Notes: generated from the letters alone by a model not told the origin. 64,000 nt of DNA from Diploptera punctata (GCA_030220185.1 JASPKZ010001235.1:672501-736500); one strand, 5' to 3'. Shown: positions 41,810 to 52,644, counted from the stretch's first letter. Program-made: numbers and translations.

Positions 41810-42764
41810 TCTTCTACTTTGATTTAACCTATCCCTTTGTATATCCTACGTCACCCGGGCCTTACATGATCATGACCTGTCGGGAGAGGATTTCAAACTC
41901 AGGATTACACATACTTTTTTACAACATGGAGGGCTTCCCTGAATGAATGATCACGAGGCCACCTCCGAGACAAAATGGGCATTTATTACAAGACACACCA
42001 TTCACTCGCATTCATACAAAACAAGTCTAATATGATATTGATGATTATGATGGCCAAATGATGTTCGGGAATCATCATTTGAATTTTTAATAAATAACTG
42101 CATATTGAAGCTGAAAATAGCTTCTAGTGATTCTGTAATAATGTTGACATAATGTGCCTTGAGGGCACGTGACCTCGTGTGATTGCTGGAAACACAGCCT
42201 CAGGCGAGGAGGAAATTCACTTTCATCTACTTCAAGGTCACAATAAATCAAATAATCATTGCATTTACAACCATTGTAATTATTTATTTAAATCTAACGT
42301 GTGTGCAATATTAAAATGTATACCGGGTGTATCAGAAAAATAGAATTTGTTTGATGCAATCTGTTTTTTTTTATTGCGGATGAGCCCATGTAGGACTACG
42401 CAAAGTACTTAGAGGCGTTTCCTTTGAGCCAAAATTTCACGATTCATCGTACTTAGTTATCACAACGTTTGGACCGAAATCCAGTTTCATAGGACTGCAG
42501 AGGTTAGTTCCAGAACCGGTTCATCCGCCCTCTCTGCCGTTGGGAAAAAATCCTCTTCCGCCGTCGAAGCCGTTGACCTCCTCAGTTGATCCGCGGGTGC
42601 TTATTTGGCAAGGCCTTATTCGCACCTGTCCTGAATATCTACAGGAACTTCCCCCATCAGCCATTGGGACGCGCCGTGTTGGGGTTGAGGACCCCCATCC
42701 TGTAGTCTTACATGAGGTTAAGTCTAGCCCTTACTTAATTCAGAACCAAACCCCTCATGTAAGC
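41810..42764. other. Unassigned; possible transposon end at 42320
   Basis: TATACCGGGTGTATCAGAAA (42319-42338) resembles a mariner-type terminus. 42480-42740 is a GC-richer stretch with one open frame running into the ATT repeat; I see no domain in it. Confidence 0.3.
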
Positions 42765-42836
<72 letters not shown>

Positions 42837-42878
42837 TATTATTATTATTATCATCATCATCATCATCATCATTATTAT
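42765..42878 (+). repeat. (ATT)n then (CAT)n microsatellite
   Basis: About 85 bp of ATT with one interruption, then CAT repeats. Tyrosine- or asparagine-only frames here are artefacts. Confidence 0.95.
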
Positions 42879-42884
42879 TCCATA

Positions 42885-43596
42885 TGGTGGGATAAGAATA
42901 TTTGGAAAGACACACAAAAATATATTGGTAAAACATTAGTGGAATCGGTTGCAGTGATTGGAAGTGAGGCATGGACAATCAATAAGTACTATAGTATATC
43001 TGGCTTAACTTGGCAAAGAGAGAGATGGAGATATAAGGGTAGATCCATGACTCTTTTCGTGCATTTACAAAAGAAATAACCCAGCGTGTTGTCAGTTTTC
43101 GTCTTCCCCTTTACCCCTATTAACATCTGGTCAAGAAACACCGGCAACACTGGTGCGAGTGAGAGAGGTGAGCAAAGCTGTCTCTTTCTACACATTTCTT
43201 GCAAAGTTACTCCAGATGAATAATACAAGAATAGACTAATAGCTCTAGAACTGGATTATTTACGCAAAAGTGTCAGAAAGTCAAAATTAGAAAATGTCAC
43301 AAATAAGGAAATAATGGATGCAGAAGAAAGCATAATTGAAATAATTGAGGAGAAGGAATTAAAGTGGTTAGGACATATTTTAAGAATGGAAGATGAGCGA
43401 TGGCCGAAACTACTATATCAATGGCAACCGACCAGAAAGAAGAAAAGAGGGAGACCAAAGTTAACATGGAAGGGAAGCATGAAGATAGTAATGCATGCAA
43501 GAGGGCTAAGCATTGAAGATGCCCAAGATCGTAGGCTTTGGAGGTTTGGCACGGGAAGACGGCAGCAGCTGTAAAAACCCGAAGATAGATAGATAG

Positions 43597-43655
<59 letters not shown>
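42885..43655 (+). mobile_element. LINE-5 copy, split by a short MITE-like insertion
   Basis: 42885-43007 (WWDKNIWKDTQKYI, AVIGSEAWTINKYY) is continuous with 43226-43655 when compared with 47410-47530. The second part encodes LKWLGHILRMEDERWPKLLY, KKRGRPKLTW and ends LQQ then (ATT)n. 5' truncated next to a microsatellite. Confidence 0.75.
43008..43225. mobile_element. Short MITE-like insertion in LINE-5
   Basis: About 217 bp. The ends are imperfect inverted repeats: ATCTGGCTTAACTTGGCAAA and complement of TTGCAAAGTTACTCCAGAT. They interrupt AATAAGTACTA|CAAGAATAGAC. No coding. Confidence 0.5.
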
Positions 43656-43659
43656 GTTA

Positions 43660-43974
43660 TATATACGCAATCGATAGATCTTGACGAGAGCTGACATTTG
43701 AAGCTCAAACGAACTTCTCAGTGTCAAAATTTATACCAAACGAAAATTATGTGACGCAGCGGATCGACCTGAAAATGGCGGCGCTTCCCCGTCCGCCGCG
43801 AGCGATGCGTCACAGTCCACACTCAACGTAACGAATTCTTTGATCATTCATCTATCGAGTGGTGTAATTAAATTTGTATATAGCTGCAACACAAAACTCT
43901 ACCCCCGATTTTATTATCATCAGTTTTCTGAATTGCCTCTTACTGTGGACGCAAATTTAAATACGCATTCAAAA
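43660..43974. other. Unassigned
   Basis: A GC-rich patch at 43750-43830 (GCGGATCGACCTGAAAATGG). No gene recognised. Confidence 0.4.
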
Positions 43975-44685
43975 TTCTAACTAACTAACTAACTCACTGG
44001 CACTATCGAACCCGTAGGTTCATGGCCGCGTGGACTTAAGTTCTCCATACATCCCTATTCTGAGCTAATTTTTCCAATCATTTCCTGTATAATCTACTTC
44101 CCTCAAATCATAGTTAATGTTATTCTCCCACCTTATTCTTGGTTGACCAAATGGGCGTTTTCCCTCTGGTTTTCCTACAAGAAGCTTTCATACACGTCTT
44201 ACATTCCCTATTCGTGCCACATGTCCTGCCATCACAGTCTACGAGACTTAACTGTCTTTATTATATCTGGCTTCCTATAAAGACCATGTATTTCATTGTT
44301 ATGAAGTCTTCTCCATTCACCTGTCTGTTCATCTCTCTTTGGTCCAAACATTTTCCTAAGAACTTTATTCTCAAATACTTGTAATCTCCTTTCCTCCCTT
44401 AAAGCAAGAGTCCATGTTTCGCATCCATATAATATAACTGGTAGAATAATAGTTTTATATATTTTCAGTTTAACGTTTTTTGAAAGGAGTTGGGACATGA
44501 AGAGTCTCTGTAATGCATAATAGCATGCATTTCCAGAATTGAGTCTATGTTTAATTTCTTTGTGTATCTCATTCCTGTTTGTGATTATTGTTCCTAGGTA
44601 TTTGAATTCAGCCGCTTCCTCAATATTTCCCTCATTTGTCTGTCCATTTCCATTATATAATGTATTTCTAAACGTCGACATTCAT
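43975..44685 (-). mobile_element. RTE-1 3' fragment, longest old copy
   Basis: The reverse frame 44232-44681 (149 codons) runs from NGQTNEGNIEEAAEFKYLG through LYGCETWTLALREERRLQV to HNNEIHGLYRKPDIIKTVKS. The remainder to 43977 has frameshifts. The tail (complement of GTTAGTTAGTTAG) is intact at the left. Confidence 0.85.
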
Positions 44686-44689
44686 TTCA

Positions 44690-45115
44690 CATAATTATTT
44701 TCTCATAAATACATCTGAAGGAATTAATGCTGACACTTTTTACGACAATTAAATATTGTTTACGTAATGTTAAATCCTTGACATTAACGCTATTGGTTTT
44801 GATAAAAAACTTGAAACGACAAGAAAAGTAAATACATTAAGTGCAGAGACAATTACAGATAATGTATTGAACGCCACTAGGAAGCGATGCGTTAAGTTAG
44901 CAATTCTTAAGATCCTGCGTCATTCCTGGCTTTAGCTACTCATCTGAGTATCATCACATGACGTCATCGCATCACAAAATAAAAATACAACCCGATTATC
45001 ACCACCACACAGCTACATTCCTGGATATTACAGTGGCGTTGGTTTATATTCTGAAAATTTAAGAGGAAATGATTGCGAAAAAGAGTATAAAGTAAGTTTT
45101 CCTTCTTCTTCTACA
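44690..45115. other. No recognisable feature
   Basis: No gene. CATCACATGACGTCATCGCATCAC at 44953-44976 contains a cAMP-response-like TGACGTCA; without a gene nearby this is not evidence of regulation. Confidence 0.4.
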
Positions 45116-45520
45116 TCGTGAAATTAGGCATTTTGACCTGTTTTCACATCAAGTGGGATTTAATGAATCTTCCCATCTAGTAAATGGGCGTCCAACATTT
45201 CTATGTCCTATTGGTTTGTACTTTAATAACAGCTGAGGGATTCTATCTGTAGGCATTCTTTTAACATGCTCATACCAGTTGTTTCTCATGTTGTCAATTA
45301 TATTTGTTAAATTAAAAATATTTAAGTTTTTTTTTAATATCTTCATTACTTTTTATGTCCAAAATTGTCACACCTGCTATTGAACGTAAGAACTTCATTT
45401 CTGTAGTTTCTATTTTTCTTCTGTCTGAATGGTTAAGAGTCCAGTTCTCACTCGCATATGTTGAGGTAGAAACTGCCATAATTTTGTAAAATTTAACCAA
45501 AAATTATATCTGTGATTCTG
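45116..45520 (-). mobile_element. LINE C-terminal fragment
   Basis: Reverse frames 45312-45500 (KIMAVSTSTYASENWTLNHS, TTEMKFLRSIAGVTILD) and 45149-45346 (NNWYEHVKRMPTDRIPQLL, HRNVGRPFTRWEDSLNPT) are consecutive pieces separated by a frameshift. Relatives are at 2966-3062 and 27885-28170. Confidence 0.75.
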
Positions 45521-45799
45521 ATTAACTGACTTTTTACTTTTAACTGAGGATATATTTCGCTTTAAAAATGTGCATATGTTTTCATATGTCTTAAATCATT
45601 TAGCGTGATTTAATTTTTAAATGATTTCTAAAAATTAACCTATTGGAACACTTTTCTCAGGCACTGCTTGAGCTAGAACTATGACATTTTCTTATTTTAC
45701 TCTTAAAGTAAATGGAAGGCAGTTCTTCAAATACTTTATTTTTAAGAAAAATTGAAGTTAAATTTAAACATATTCTGCGTTTAAAATATTACCGTTTTT
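45521..45799. other. No recognisable feature
   Basis: AT-rich, no gene seen. Confidence 0.4.
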
Positions 45800-46105
45800 T
45801 TTTACTCAATGCCACCAGTTTCTCATTTCGATATTTCTGGTATTCTCTCCTGGCATTGGCGTATTGTAATCTATTTCTGAGGTTGGGGAGCCTGGAAGGC
45901 GGAATTACGCTGCTCCAATGTTGTGATAGATGATAATGATGGTAATGATGCACCAGGACAGGTTTTAATCGTAAACTTAATCTAATACGATAATGACGAT
46001 AATTGCCAGATGATGTTCGGGGACCGTTTGGGCCTTAAAGTTTACTCGCATTGTCTTACTGATGGGGAAAAAACCCGTAAAATACCTCACCTTATAAATT
46101 AATTG
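45800..46105 (-). mobile_element. SINE-B2 copy, tRNA head lost
   Basis: Matches 33705-33970 in order: TATTCTCTCCTGGCATTGGC, GAGGTTGGGGAGCCTGG, GATGATGTTCGGGGACCGT. The polymerase III head is missing. Confidence 0.65.
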
Positions 46106-46195
46106 ATATGCGACTTCGTTTCCAAAAAATAAATTACAAAAATTTCGCTCACTAGAGCGTTAACTGGCACATACACACGCGCGCGCGCATACACG

Positions 46196-46235
<40 letters not shown>

Positions 46236-46630
46236 TGTTCATCTCTCTTTGGACCAAAGAGTGATAACAGAGATAGGTGAATGGAGAAGACTACATAACA
46301 ATGAACTACATGGTCTTTATAGGAAGCCAGATATAATAAGAACAGTTAAGTCTCGTAGACTGCGATGGGCAGGACATGTGGCACGTATGGGGAATGAAAG
46401 ATGTGCATGGAAACGTTTTGTAGGAAAGCCAGAGGGAAAACGCCCAGTTGGTAGACCAAGAATGAGGTGGGAGAATAACATTAACTATGATTTGAAGGAA
46501 GTAGATTATACAGGAAATGATTGGAAAGCATTAGCTCAGGATAGGGATGTATGGAGAGCTTATGTCTGCGCGGCCATGAACCTACGAGTTCGATAGTGCC
46601 AGTGAGTAAGAGTAAGTAAGTAAGTAAGTA
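46196..46630 (+). mobile_element. RTE-1 3' fragment in a TA repeat
   Basis: The frame 46249-46596 reads GEWRRLHNNELHGLYRKPD, RRLRWAGHVARMGNERCAW and PVGRPRMRWENNINYDL, to the normal stop, then AGTAAGTAAG tail. Its first 20 bp (CTGTTCATCTCTCTTTGGAC) are the reverse complement of the sequence that should precede it, a small inversion at the 5' junction typical of LINE insertion. A (TA)n run lies at 46196-46234. Confidence 0.85.
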
Positions 46631-46716
46631 TATATATTTATATATATACAAGACAAATTTGTTATGTATTCAATACTAATGAAATTCATTGTTAAATCCG
46701 TTGAGGTGGAGAGTCA

Positions 46717-47041
46717 TAAAATAAAATAAGTTAAAATACCTTCTTAGGTAAAATCCGTCGTCCTCAACCTATAAATGTGTGATCTTTATGCCTATAAGGC
46801 CTTTCAGGACATCCGTCCCATCTTCAGCAGTTCATTCTTCTCTACAGCATCCAGATTGACACACGACAAAGCCACATTAGGACCAGCAGCATCAAACATC
46901 AACCTGGATGCTGTAGATAAGAATGAACTGCTGAAGATGGGACGGATGTCCTGAAAGGCCTTATAGGCATAAAGATCACAAATCTATAAGTTGAGGACGA
47001 CGGATTTTACCTAAGAAGGTATTTTAACTTATTTTATTTTA
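46717..47041 (+). mobile_element. Foldback element E (PLE-type)
   Basis: Arms of about 137 bp (46718-46854 and 46903-47040) with a ~48-bp spacer and a few mismatches. The right arm has CTGAAGATGGGAC...GTCCTGAAAGGCCTT, then GTTGAGGACGACGGATTTTA, the block shared with foldback B. Flanking duplication not resolved. Confidence 0.8.
46925..46970 (+). ncRNA. Hammerhead-like motif, foldback E
   Basis: CTGAAGA, extra T, stem II GGAC/GTCC, GAAA, then palindrome AGGCCT. An extra T lies before GAAA and stem I pairing is poor. Confidence 0.45.
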
Positions 47042-47054
47042 TTTCTTATGTATT

Positions 47055-47112
47055 ATGAGGTCTCACAGTAAACGCACAAAAAAACAGAATATTTGGCAAT
47101 AAATAGCTTACA
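47055..47112 (+). mobile_element. Mariner-like N-terminal scrap, inverted to 48330-48384
   Basis: GTCTCACAGTAAACGCACAA and AACAGAATATTTGGCAATAA match the reverse strand of 48328-48384. Confidence 0.7.
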
Positions 47113-47890
47113 ATAAACATGTTAGAAATAAAGAAATTAGAAACATAATGAAAGCAGAACAAAACATAATTGAAAGGATTGAAGAGAAGGAATTAAAATG
47201 GTTAGGACATATTTTACGAATGGAAGACAAGAGATGGCTGAAACAACTGTATCAATGCAAGAGAAAATTTAATATTGGAACAAGGAATTCAAATAAAGCA
47301 AGTGAAACAAAATAAATATTTGGGAATACTTATAGATAACATTGAAGGTATAGACAAAGAGAATATAAAACATAGAATTTAATTGATTAGATAAATAACA
47401 TCATCGTTAAATTCTATATGGTGGGATAAGCATATTTGGAAAGCCAAAAAAAAAAAATGGTAAAACATTGATGGAATCTGTTGCAATATATGGAAGCTAG
47501 GTGTGGGCAATCAATAAATACTACAAGAATAGACTAATAGCTCTAGAAATTGATTATTTACGCATAAGTTCCAGAAAGTCAAAATTATTTAAAATCTCAC
47601 AAATAAGGAAATTAGAATCATAATGGAAGCAGAAGAAATCATAATTGAAAGAATTGAGGATAAGGAATTAAAATTGTTAAGGCATATTTTAAGAATAGAA
47701 GACAACAGATGGCGAAACAACTATATCAATGACAAACGACCAGAAAGAAGACAAAAAGAAGACCATAGTTAACATGGGAAGAAAACATGGGGATATAGCA
47801 ATTCAAACAAGAGGGTTAAGCATTGAAAATGCACAAGATCGTGGGCTTTGCAAGTTTGGCAGCAGCTGTAAAAACCCGATGATATGATAT
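47113..47890 (+). mobile_element. LINE-5 fragments in series
   Basis: 47115-47255 holds RNKEIRNIMKAEQNIIERIE and LKWLGHILRMEDKRW. 47260-47880 starts again upstream (KQNKYLGILIDNIEGIDKEN) and repeats the same C-terminus to GSSCKNPMI. The second piece has many frameshifts. Two insertions or a tandem rearrangement. Confidence 0.7.
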
Positions 47891-48315
47891 ATATAATTTT
47901 TGTCATGGTCATGTTCGGTGTCAATTACGTAAATTAAAAAAATAATAAAATAAAGTCCTTTGGAATTCGTTAAAATAATATAATTTAGTAACATAATTAA
48001 GGAAAGTAAATTTGATTTGAAATGCAATTGACTTACCAAGAAGTAATTTAATAGTTTCATCCCACAACACTTGGTTGTGTCACAGAAGCGCCCACTTGCC
48101 AGCACTAAGGTCAGAGGTAATGTACTCCTACGATACAGCTACAATGATTAATCGCAACTGTTAAAACATAACACATTTCCCGGTCAACTACACTTTTATT
48201 CTTTTATTTTTAGCGAATTTCAAAGCAATCTAACTATTGAGGTTGTTGACATCAAAAATTAAAAACAAATCAATCTTACTTAGTAATCACCGAAATGATC
48301 ATAATACAAACATTT
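47891..48315. other. No recognisable feature
   Basis: AT-rich, no gene seen. Confidence 0.4.
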
Positions 48316-48739
48316 ATAATTAGGGCTATTTATTGCCAAATATTCTGTTTTTTTGTAAATTTACTGTGAGACCCCAGTCTCTTTCTTCCGCACCAACCTT
48401 TCAACACATCTTGCACCGTTCCATCGTCTTCAAACTTGTCTAGCATTCTTGTTATTGTTACCCTTGTGGGTGGTGGTGTCCCAAATTCAACCATCCAACG
48501 TCTTTGCACTTCAACAACATTCTCCACTTTCCAATAACACTTCAGTATCCACTTAAGTTCATCGAATGATAATCTCGCCGCCATTGTTGTTTATAAAGAC
48601 GTGAAGATCGACGAACGTGTTGCTATGGTTTTCCAGTGCTTTGTGGATCATACACAACAAAAATTGTATTTCTGTCGCATTTCGTTGCTGAGAAATAACG
48701 TTTCGAAGAGTGTATACATAATTAGGGACACTCTGTATA
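48316..48739 (-). mobile_element. Mariner-like element, 5' end only
   Basis: Reverse-strand element starting with the terminal repeat TATACAGAGTGTCCCTAATT (48720-48739), a ~135-bp leader, and the start of the transposase (48330-48584). The rest of the element is missing. Confidence 0.75.
48330..48584 (-). pseudogene. Transposase N-terminal DNA-binding domain (DUF4817-type)
   Basis: 84 codons from a plausible ATG. FDELKWILKCYWKVENVVEV, QRRWMVEFGTPPPTRVTITR, LDKFEDDGTVQDV. This is the helix-turn-helix start of insect Tc1/mariner-related transposases often labelled DUF4817. It binds the terminal repeats. The catalytic domain is absent; the frame ends in unrelated residues (KKQNIW). The usual HTH order is preserved, so the start is likely right. 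Confidence 0.8.
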
Positions 48740-49108
48740 ATGAGAAGTTAGACTTATTACTGTCTTTTATCTTGTTTCACACACAAACAGTTGAACAGTA
48801 TAATGAGAAGTTAGACTTCTATCTTTTGTTTTGGTTTCACACACAAACAATTGAATAGTATAATGATAAGTTAGAATTCTGACTGTCTTTTGTTTTGGTT
48901 TCACACACAAACAGTTGAGCAGTACAATGAGAAGTTAGACTTCTGTCTTTTATCTTGTTTCACACACAAACAGTTGAATAGTATAATGAGAAGTTAGACT
49001 TCTGACTGTCTTTTATCTTGGTTTCACACACAAACAGTTGAATAGTATAATGAGAAGTTAGACTGCTGACTATCTTTTATTTTGGTTTCACACACAAACA
49101 GTTGAATA
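48736..49108 (+). repeat. Minisatellite, six units of 59-64 bp
   Basis: Units start at 48736, 48799, 48859, 48923, 48982 and 49046. Each begins TATAATGAGAAGTTAGACTT and ends GTTTCACACACAAACAGTTG plus AATAG. The first unit overlaps the end of the mariner-like terminal repeat. Confidence 0.95.
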
Positions 49109-49350
49109 ATATATAATATCTGCATTGCAATCTTATATTTTATTAGGGCCTACATAAAAATCTATCCCTAGTATGATTCACAATGGACGCACGGGGCGTG
49201 TGTCATTTCATAGGGATTTTCAAGGGAAGTAAAAAATTGAACTGACTATAAATTAATGCTGTTTATTGGTTAAACATCAGATTTAATTATAACTTTTTAC
49301 ATTTTCCACACAAAAATGCACCTTGAATTTTTAATGCTGGACAACTTCAC
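49109..49350. other. Unassigned
   Basis: No gene or repeat recognised. Confidence 0.4.
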
Positions 49351-49933
49351 TACGGCTCGGAAGTTGAGGACCTATAAAATGCCTTTAAAAGACCATTAAA
49401 AAGACCTAAAAAATCCTAAAAATGACCTAGAAACTGAAAAAAAGGACTGAAAAGGCGATTCAAATTAAATAATAATTTAGTTTCAACTGCATTTTTAATT
49501 AATATAATACAAAATGTTTAAAAAGAACAAAATTCTAGTAAAATCCAACATACACCACGAAAAGAATTGATGACTCAAAATTCTTCTTCTTTCATACTTT
49601 ATTTATTTTAGTGACAGGCTGATATCCCTGTCAGTAGGCTGGTTAAAAATTAAAAATATAGCGATATTTTCTGAGAGTTTCTCGTAGAACAAAAGTGTTT
49701 GCAATGTGAAAAGTCTTTGGAAAGTAAAACTAGATAGTGTTTTTAAAAGGAGGTGGAAATGAGACTGGACTTAGCGGATTCTTGAATTATACAAATGGTA
49801 TAAATTCAGTGAAAAGAAGGTAAAGTTGCAAAAAAGTCGTTAAGACCTAAAAAAGGACCAGTAAACCAAAAAATAGTCGAAAAAGGGACAAAAAAACCGA
49901 CAATTCTCTGGCCTACAACGACCAAAAAAAAAA

Positions 49934-49934
<1 letters not shown>

Positions 49935-49978
<44 letters not shown>
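49935..49978 (+). repeat. TA microsatellite, insertion site of RTE-1 copy 2
   Basis: (TA)n before the LINE; a matching (TA)n lies at 52230-52256 after it. Confidence 0.9.
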
Positions 49979-49984
<6 letters not shown>

Positions 49985-52204
49985 CTGGTCAGGGTGAAAA
50001 TCAGACAACGGCTATCGCTTATGAGAGGAACAAACGCTAAAGATGATTCTGTAAAATATGAATTAAAAAACTTGAAAAATGATGAAATGCGGCAAGAATA
50101 CCAAATCAAAATTGCTAATAGATTTGAAGTACTGGAATCTTCAGATGACAATGTGGCAAACGAAGAAGAAACTGATATAAATAAAGAATGGGAGGCTATA
50201 AGAGATACTATTAAATTGTCAGCATCAGAAAGCATTGGTTGTTTAAAAAAGAGGCAAAACAAGAAATGGTTTGATGAGGAATTTGTCGACATTGTAAAGA
50301 AAAGAAAGCTAGCAAAAATGAAATGGTTATACGAGCCAAATGAGGTAAATTTAGAGCAATTGGGTAGTGTTAGACGGGAAACCACCAAGTTACTAAAGAG
50401 TAAAAAGAGGGAATATTTGAGAGAGAAGATTAATGATCTTGAAATGAATGCAAAAAATAGGAACATTAGAGAATTATATCAGGGAATTAGTATAGAGAAG
50501 AAAAGGTTTCAGGCTAGAACAAACATAATTCGGAATGAAAATGGGGATATGATTGCAGATTCCAAGAGTATATTAAATAGATGGAAAAGTTATTTTAATC
50601 AGCTATTAAATGTACATACAGAACAGGACATTGAGGAGGATAAGTTACAGACAGCAGAAATGCTAGTCGCAGAGCCAAGTGCATTAGAGGTTGAAATGGC
50701 GATTGAAAAATTGAAGATGTATAAAGCATCAGGTTCAGATGAGATCCCAGCAGAACTGATAAAATCAGGGGGAGAAAAATTGATGGACAAGATACGCTGT
50801 TTGCTTAGTATGATTTGGGAAAAAGAAGCTCTTCCAGATGAATGGAAGGAATCAATTATCGTACCAATTTATAAGAAAGGAGATAAAACTGATTGCAACA
50901 ACTATAGGGGCATCTCATTACTTTCAACTTCGTACAAAATTCTAACAAATATATTAGTAAGCAGACTTACTCCCTATATTGATGACATTCTAGGAGATCA
51001 TCAATGTGCATTTAGAAGAAACAGGTCTACAACAGATCAGATTTTTAGTATAAGACAGATTTTAGAAAATAAATGGGAATATAATGGTACTGTACATCAA
51101 CTATACGTAGACTTCCAAAAAGCATATGATTCAATTAAGAGGGAGAAGTTATATAGTATCCTGCTGGAGTTCGGAATTCCTAAAAAGTTAGTTAGACTTA
51201 TACGAATGTGTCTAAATGGCTCAACGAGTAGGGTGCGTGTAGGCAAACAGTTTTCAGACACTTTTGAAATCCAGAATGGGTTGAAGCAAGGAGATGCACT
51301 ATCTCCTCTGCTATTTAATTTTGTACTAGAGCATGCCATTAAATCTTTAGAGAATGAGGAAGGCTTACAACTGAATGGTATTAATAAGCTGTTAGTTTAT
51401 GCTGATGATGTAGTACTACTGGCCGATAGCGAGGAGATACTAAAGGCCAACACGCACACACTATTGAGTAACACTAAGAAATTAGGACTGGAAGTAAATA
51501 TCAGTAAAACTAAATATATGGTCACACGTAGAAATACATTATATAATGGAAATGGACAGCTAATGACAAATGAGGGAAATTTTGAGGAATTGGCTGAATT
51601 CAAATACCTAGGAACAATAATCACAAATAGGAATGAGATGCACAAAGAAATTAAACATAGGCTCAATTCTGGAAATGCATGCTATTATGCATTGCAGAGA
51701 CTTTTGATGTCCCAACTCCTTTCAAAAAACGTTAAGCTGAAAATATATAAAACTATTATTCTACCAGTTATATTATATGGGTGCGAAACATGGACTCTTA
51801 CTTTAAGGGAGGAAAGGAGATTACGAGTATTTGAGAATAAAGTTCTTAGGAAAATTTTTGGACCAAAGAGAGATGAACAGACAGGTGAATGGAGAAGACT
51901 ACATAACAATGAACTACATGGTCTTTATAGGAAGCCAGATATAATAAGAACAGTTAAGTCTCGTAGACTGCGATGGGCAGGACATGTTGCGCGTATGGGG
52001 AATGAAAGACGTGCATGGAAACTTCTTGTAGGAAAGCCAGAAGGAAAACGCCCAGTTGGTAGACCAAGAATGAGGTGGGAGAACAACATTAACTATGATT
52101 TGAGGGAAGTAGATTATACAGGGAATGATTGGAAAGCATTAGCTCAGGATAGGGATGTATGGAGAGCTTATGTCCGTGCGGCCATGAACCTACGGGTTCG
52201 ATAG
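49979..52204 (+). CDS. RTE-1 endonuclease end plus reverse transcriptase, 742 open codons
   Basis: Polymerase of an RTE-like LINE, used for target-primed reverse transcription. The frame opens at the truncation with HHLVRVKIRQRL, the tail of an APE-type endonuclease (the SDH motif region), so no natural start exists. Counting from 49994: linker 1-215; DEWKESIIVPIYKKGD at about 282; NNYRGISLL; YVDFQKAYDS at 371 (catalytic D373); GLKQGDALSPLLFN at 429; VYADDV at 468 (D471, D472); LYGCETWTL; RRLRWAGHVARM at 657; PVGRPRMRWENN. No RNase H domain. All catalytic residues of the RT are present. The missing endonuclease makes it non-autonomous. RTE clade is judged from KKGDKTDCNNYRGISLL and lack of RNase H. 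Confidence 0.9.
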
Positions 52205-52225
52205 TGCCAGTGAGTAAGTAAGTAT
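49979..52225 (+). mobile_element. RTE-1 non-LTR retrotransposon, copy 2 (best copy)
   Basis: 5'-truncated in the endonuclease domain, open frame throughout, 3' end GGGTTCGATAGTGCCAGTGA and GTAAGTAAGTATGTAAGTA tail. Nested in a TA run inside repeat Q. Near-identical to copy 1. Confidence 0.9.
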
Positions 52226-52374
52226 GTAAGTATATATATATATATATATATATATGAAGTTGGTTCTCGTCTTCAGACATAAAATGAAAGAAGAAAAGAA
52301 GAAAAAAATATTTTTCCTCAACTTCCGACCCTACTAAGCATACACAAAGAGACAACTAAAATAGATAGAGTTCC

Positions 52375-52640
52375 ATTGCAGGTCTAGGATGGAATGAAAG
52401 AGCTGACTCTCTTGCTAAAAATGGCCGCCAGCTACAAAACTTCACCAACAACGACTTAATCTCTCAAACTCGAGACAACCAGTTATTAAAAGAGTACTAT
52501 GAAACAATCTGAACTCCCATTTACACCAAATCCAATGACGCCTCCCATACTTAAATTTTCATCCCCAACACATGTCACAGACTGTCACTTTCTCTATGAC
52601 CTACCTAAATAACCACACAATTTCTCACCAACCATGGACG
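52375..52640 (+). pseudogene. RNase H-type fragment of another LINE
   Basis: GLGWNERADSLAKNGRQLQN, then NDLISQTRDNQLLKEYYETI and a stop. GNERADSLAK is the last conserved block of the RNase H domain in Jockey/I/R1-type LINEs; here G is W. This is the only RNase H trace I see in the window, so it is a further LINE lineage. Downstream residues (HRLSLSMTYLNNHTI) continue with stops. Confidence 0.65.
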
Positions 52641-52644
52641 ATTT

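Larger units (their letters stand above)
49353..52336. mobile_element. Repeat Q (DNA transposon-like), split by RTE-1 copy 2
   Basis: Inverted ends GGCTCGGAAGTTGAGGAC (49354) and complement CCTCAACTTCCGACC (52318-52332). Without the LINE and TA run the element is about 700 bp, non-coding, with many RGACCTAAAAA motifs. A second copy, 5'-truncated, lies at 60470-61281 and ends CCTCAACTTCCGAGCCC. Confidence 0.7.

Noticed and set aside
42540..43079. Long frame rich in tyrosine and histidine, and asparagine-rich reverse frames
   Set aside because: Direct translation of (ATT)n and (CAT)n microsatellites.
44953..44976. Palindromic TGACGTCA site as a promoter element
   Set aside because: No gene or transcription start nearby; an 8-bp palindrome is expected by chance.
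48736..49108. CRISPR-like array
   Set aside because: Units are contiguous, without distinct spacers; the genome is eukaryotic. It is a minisatellite.
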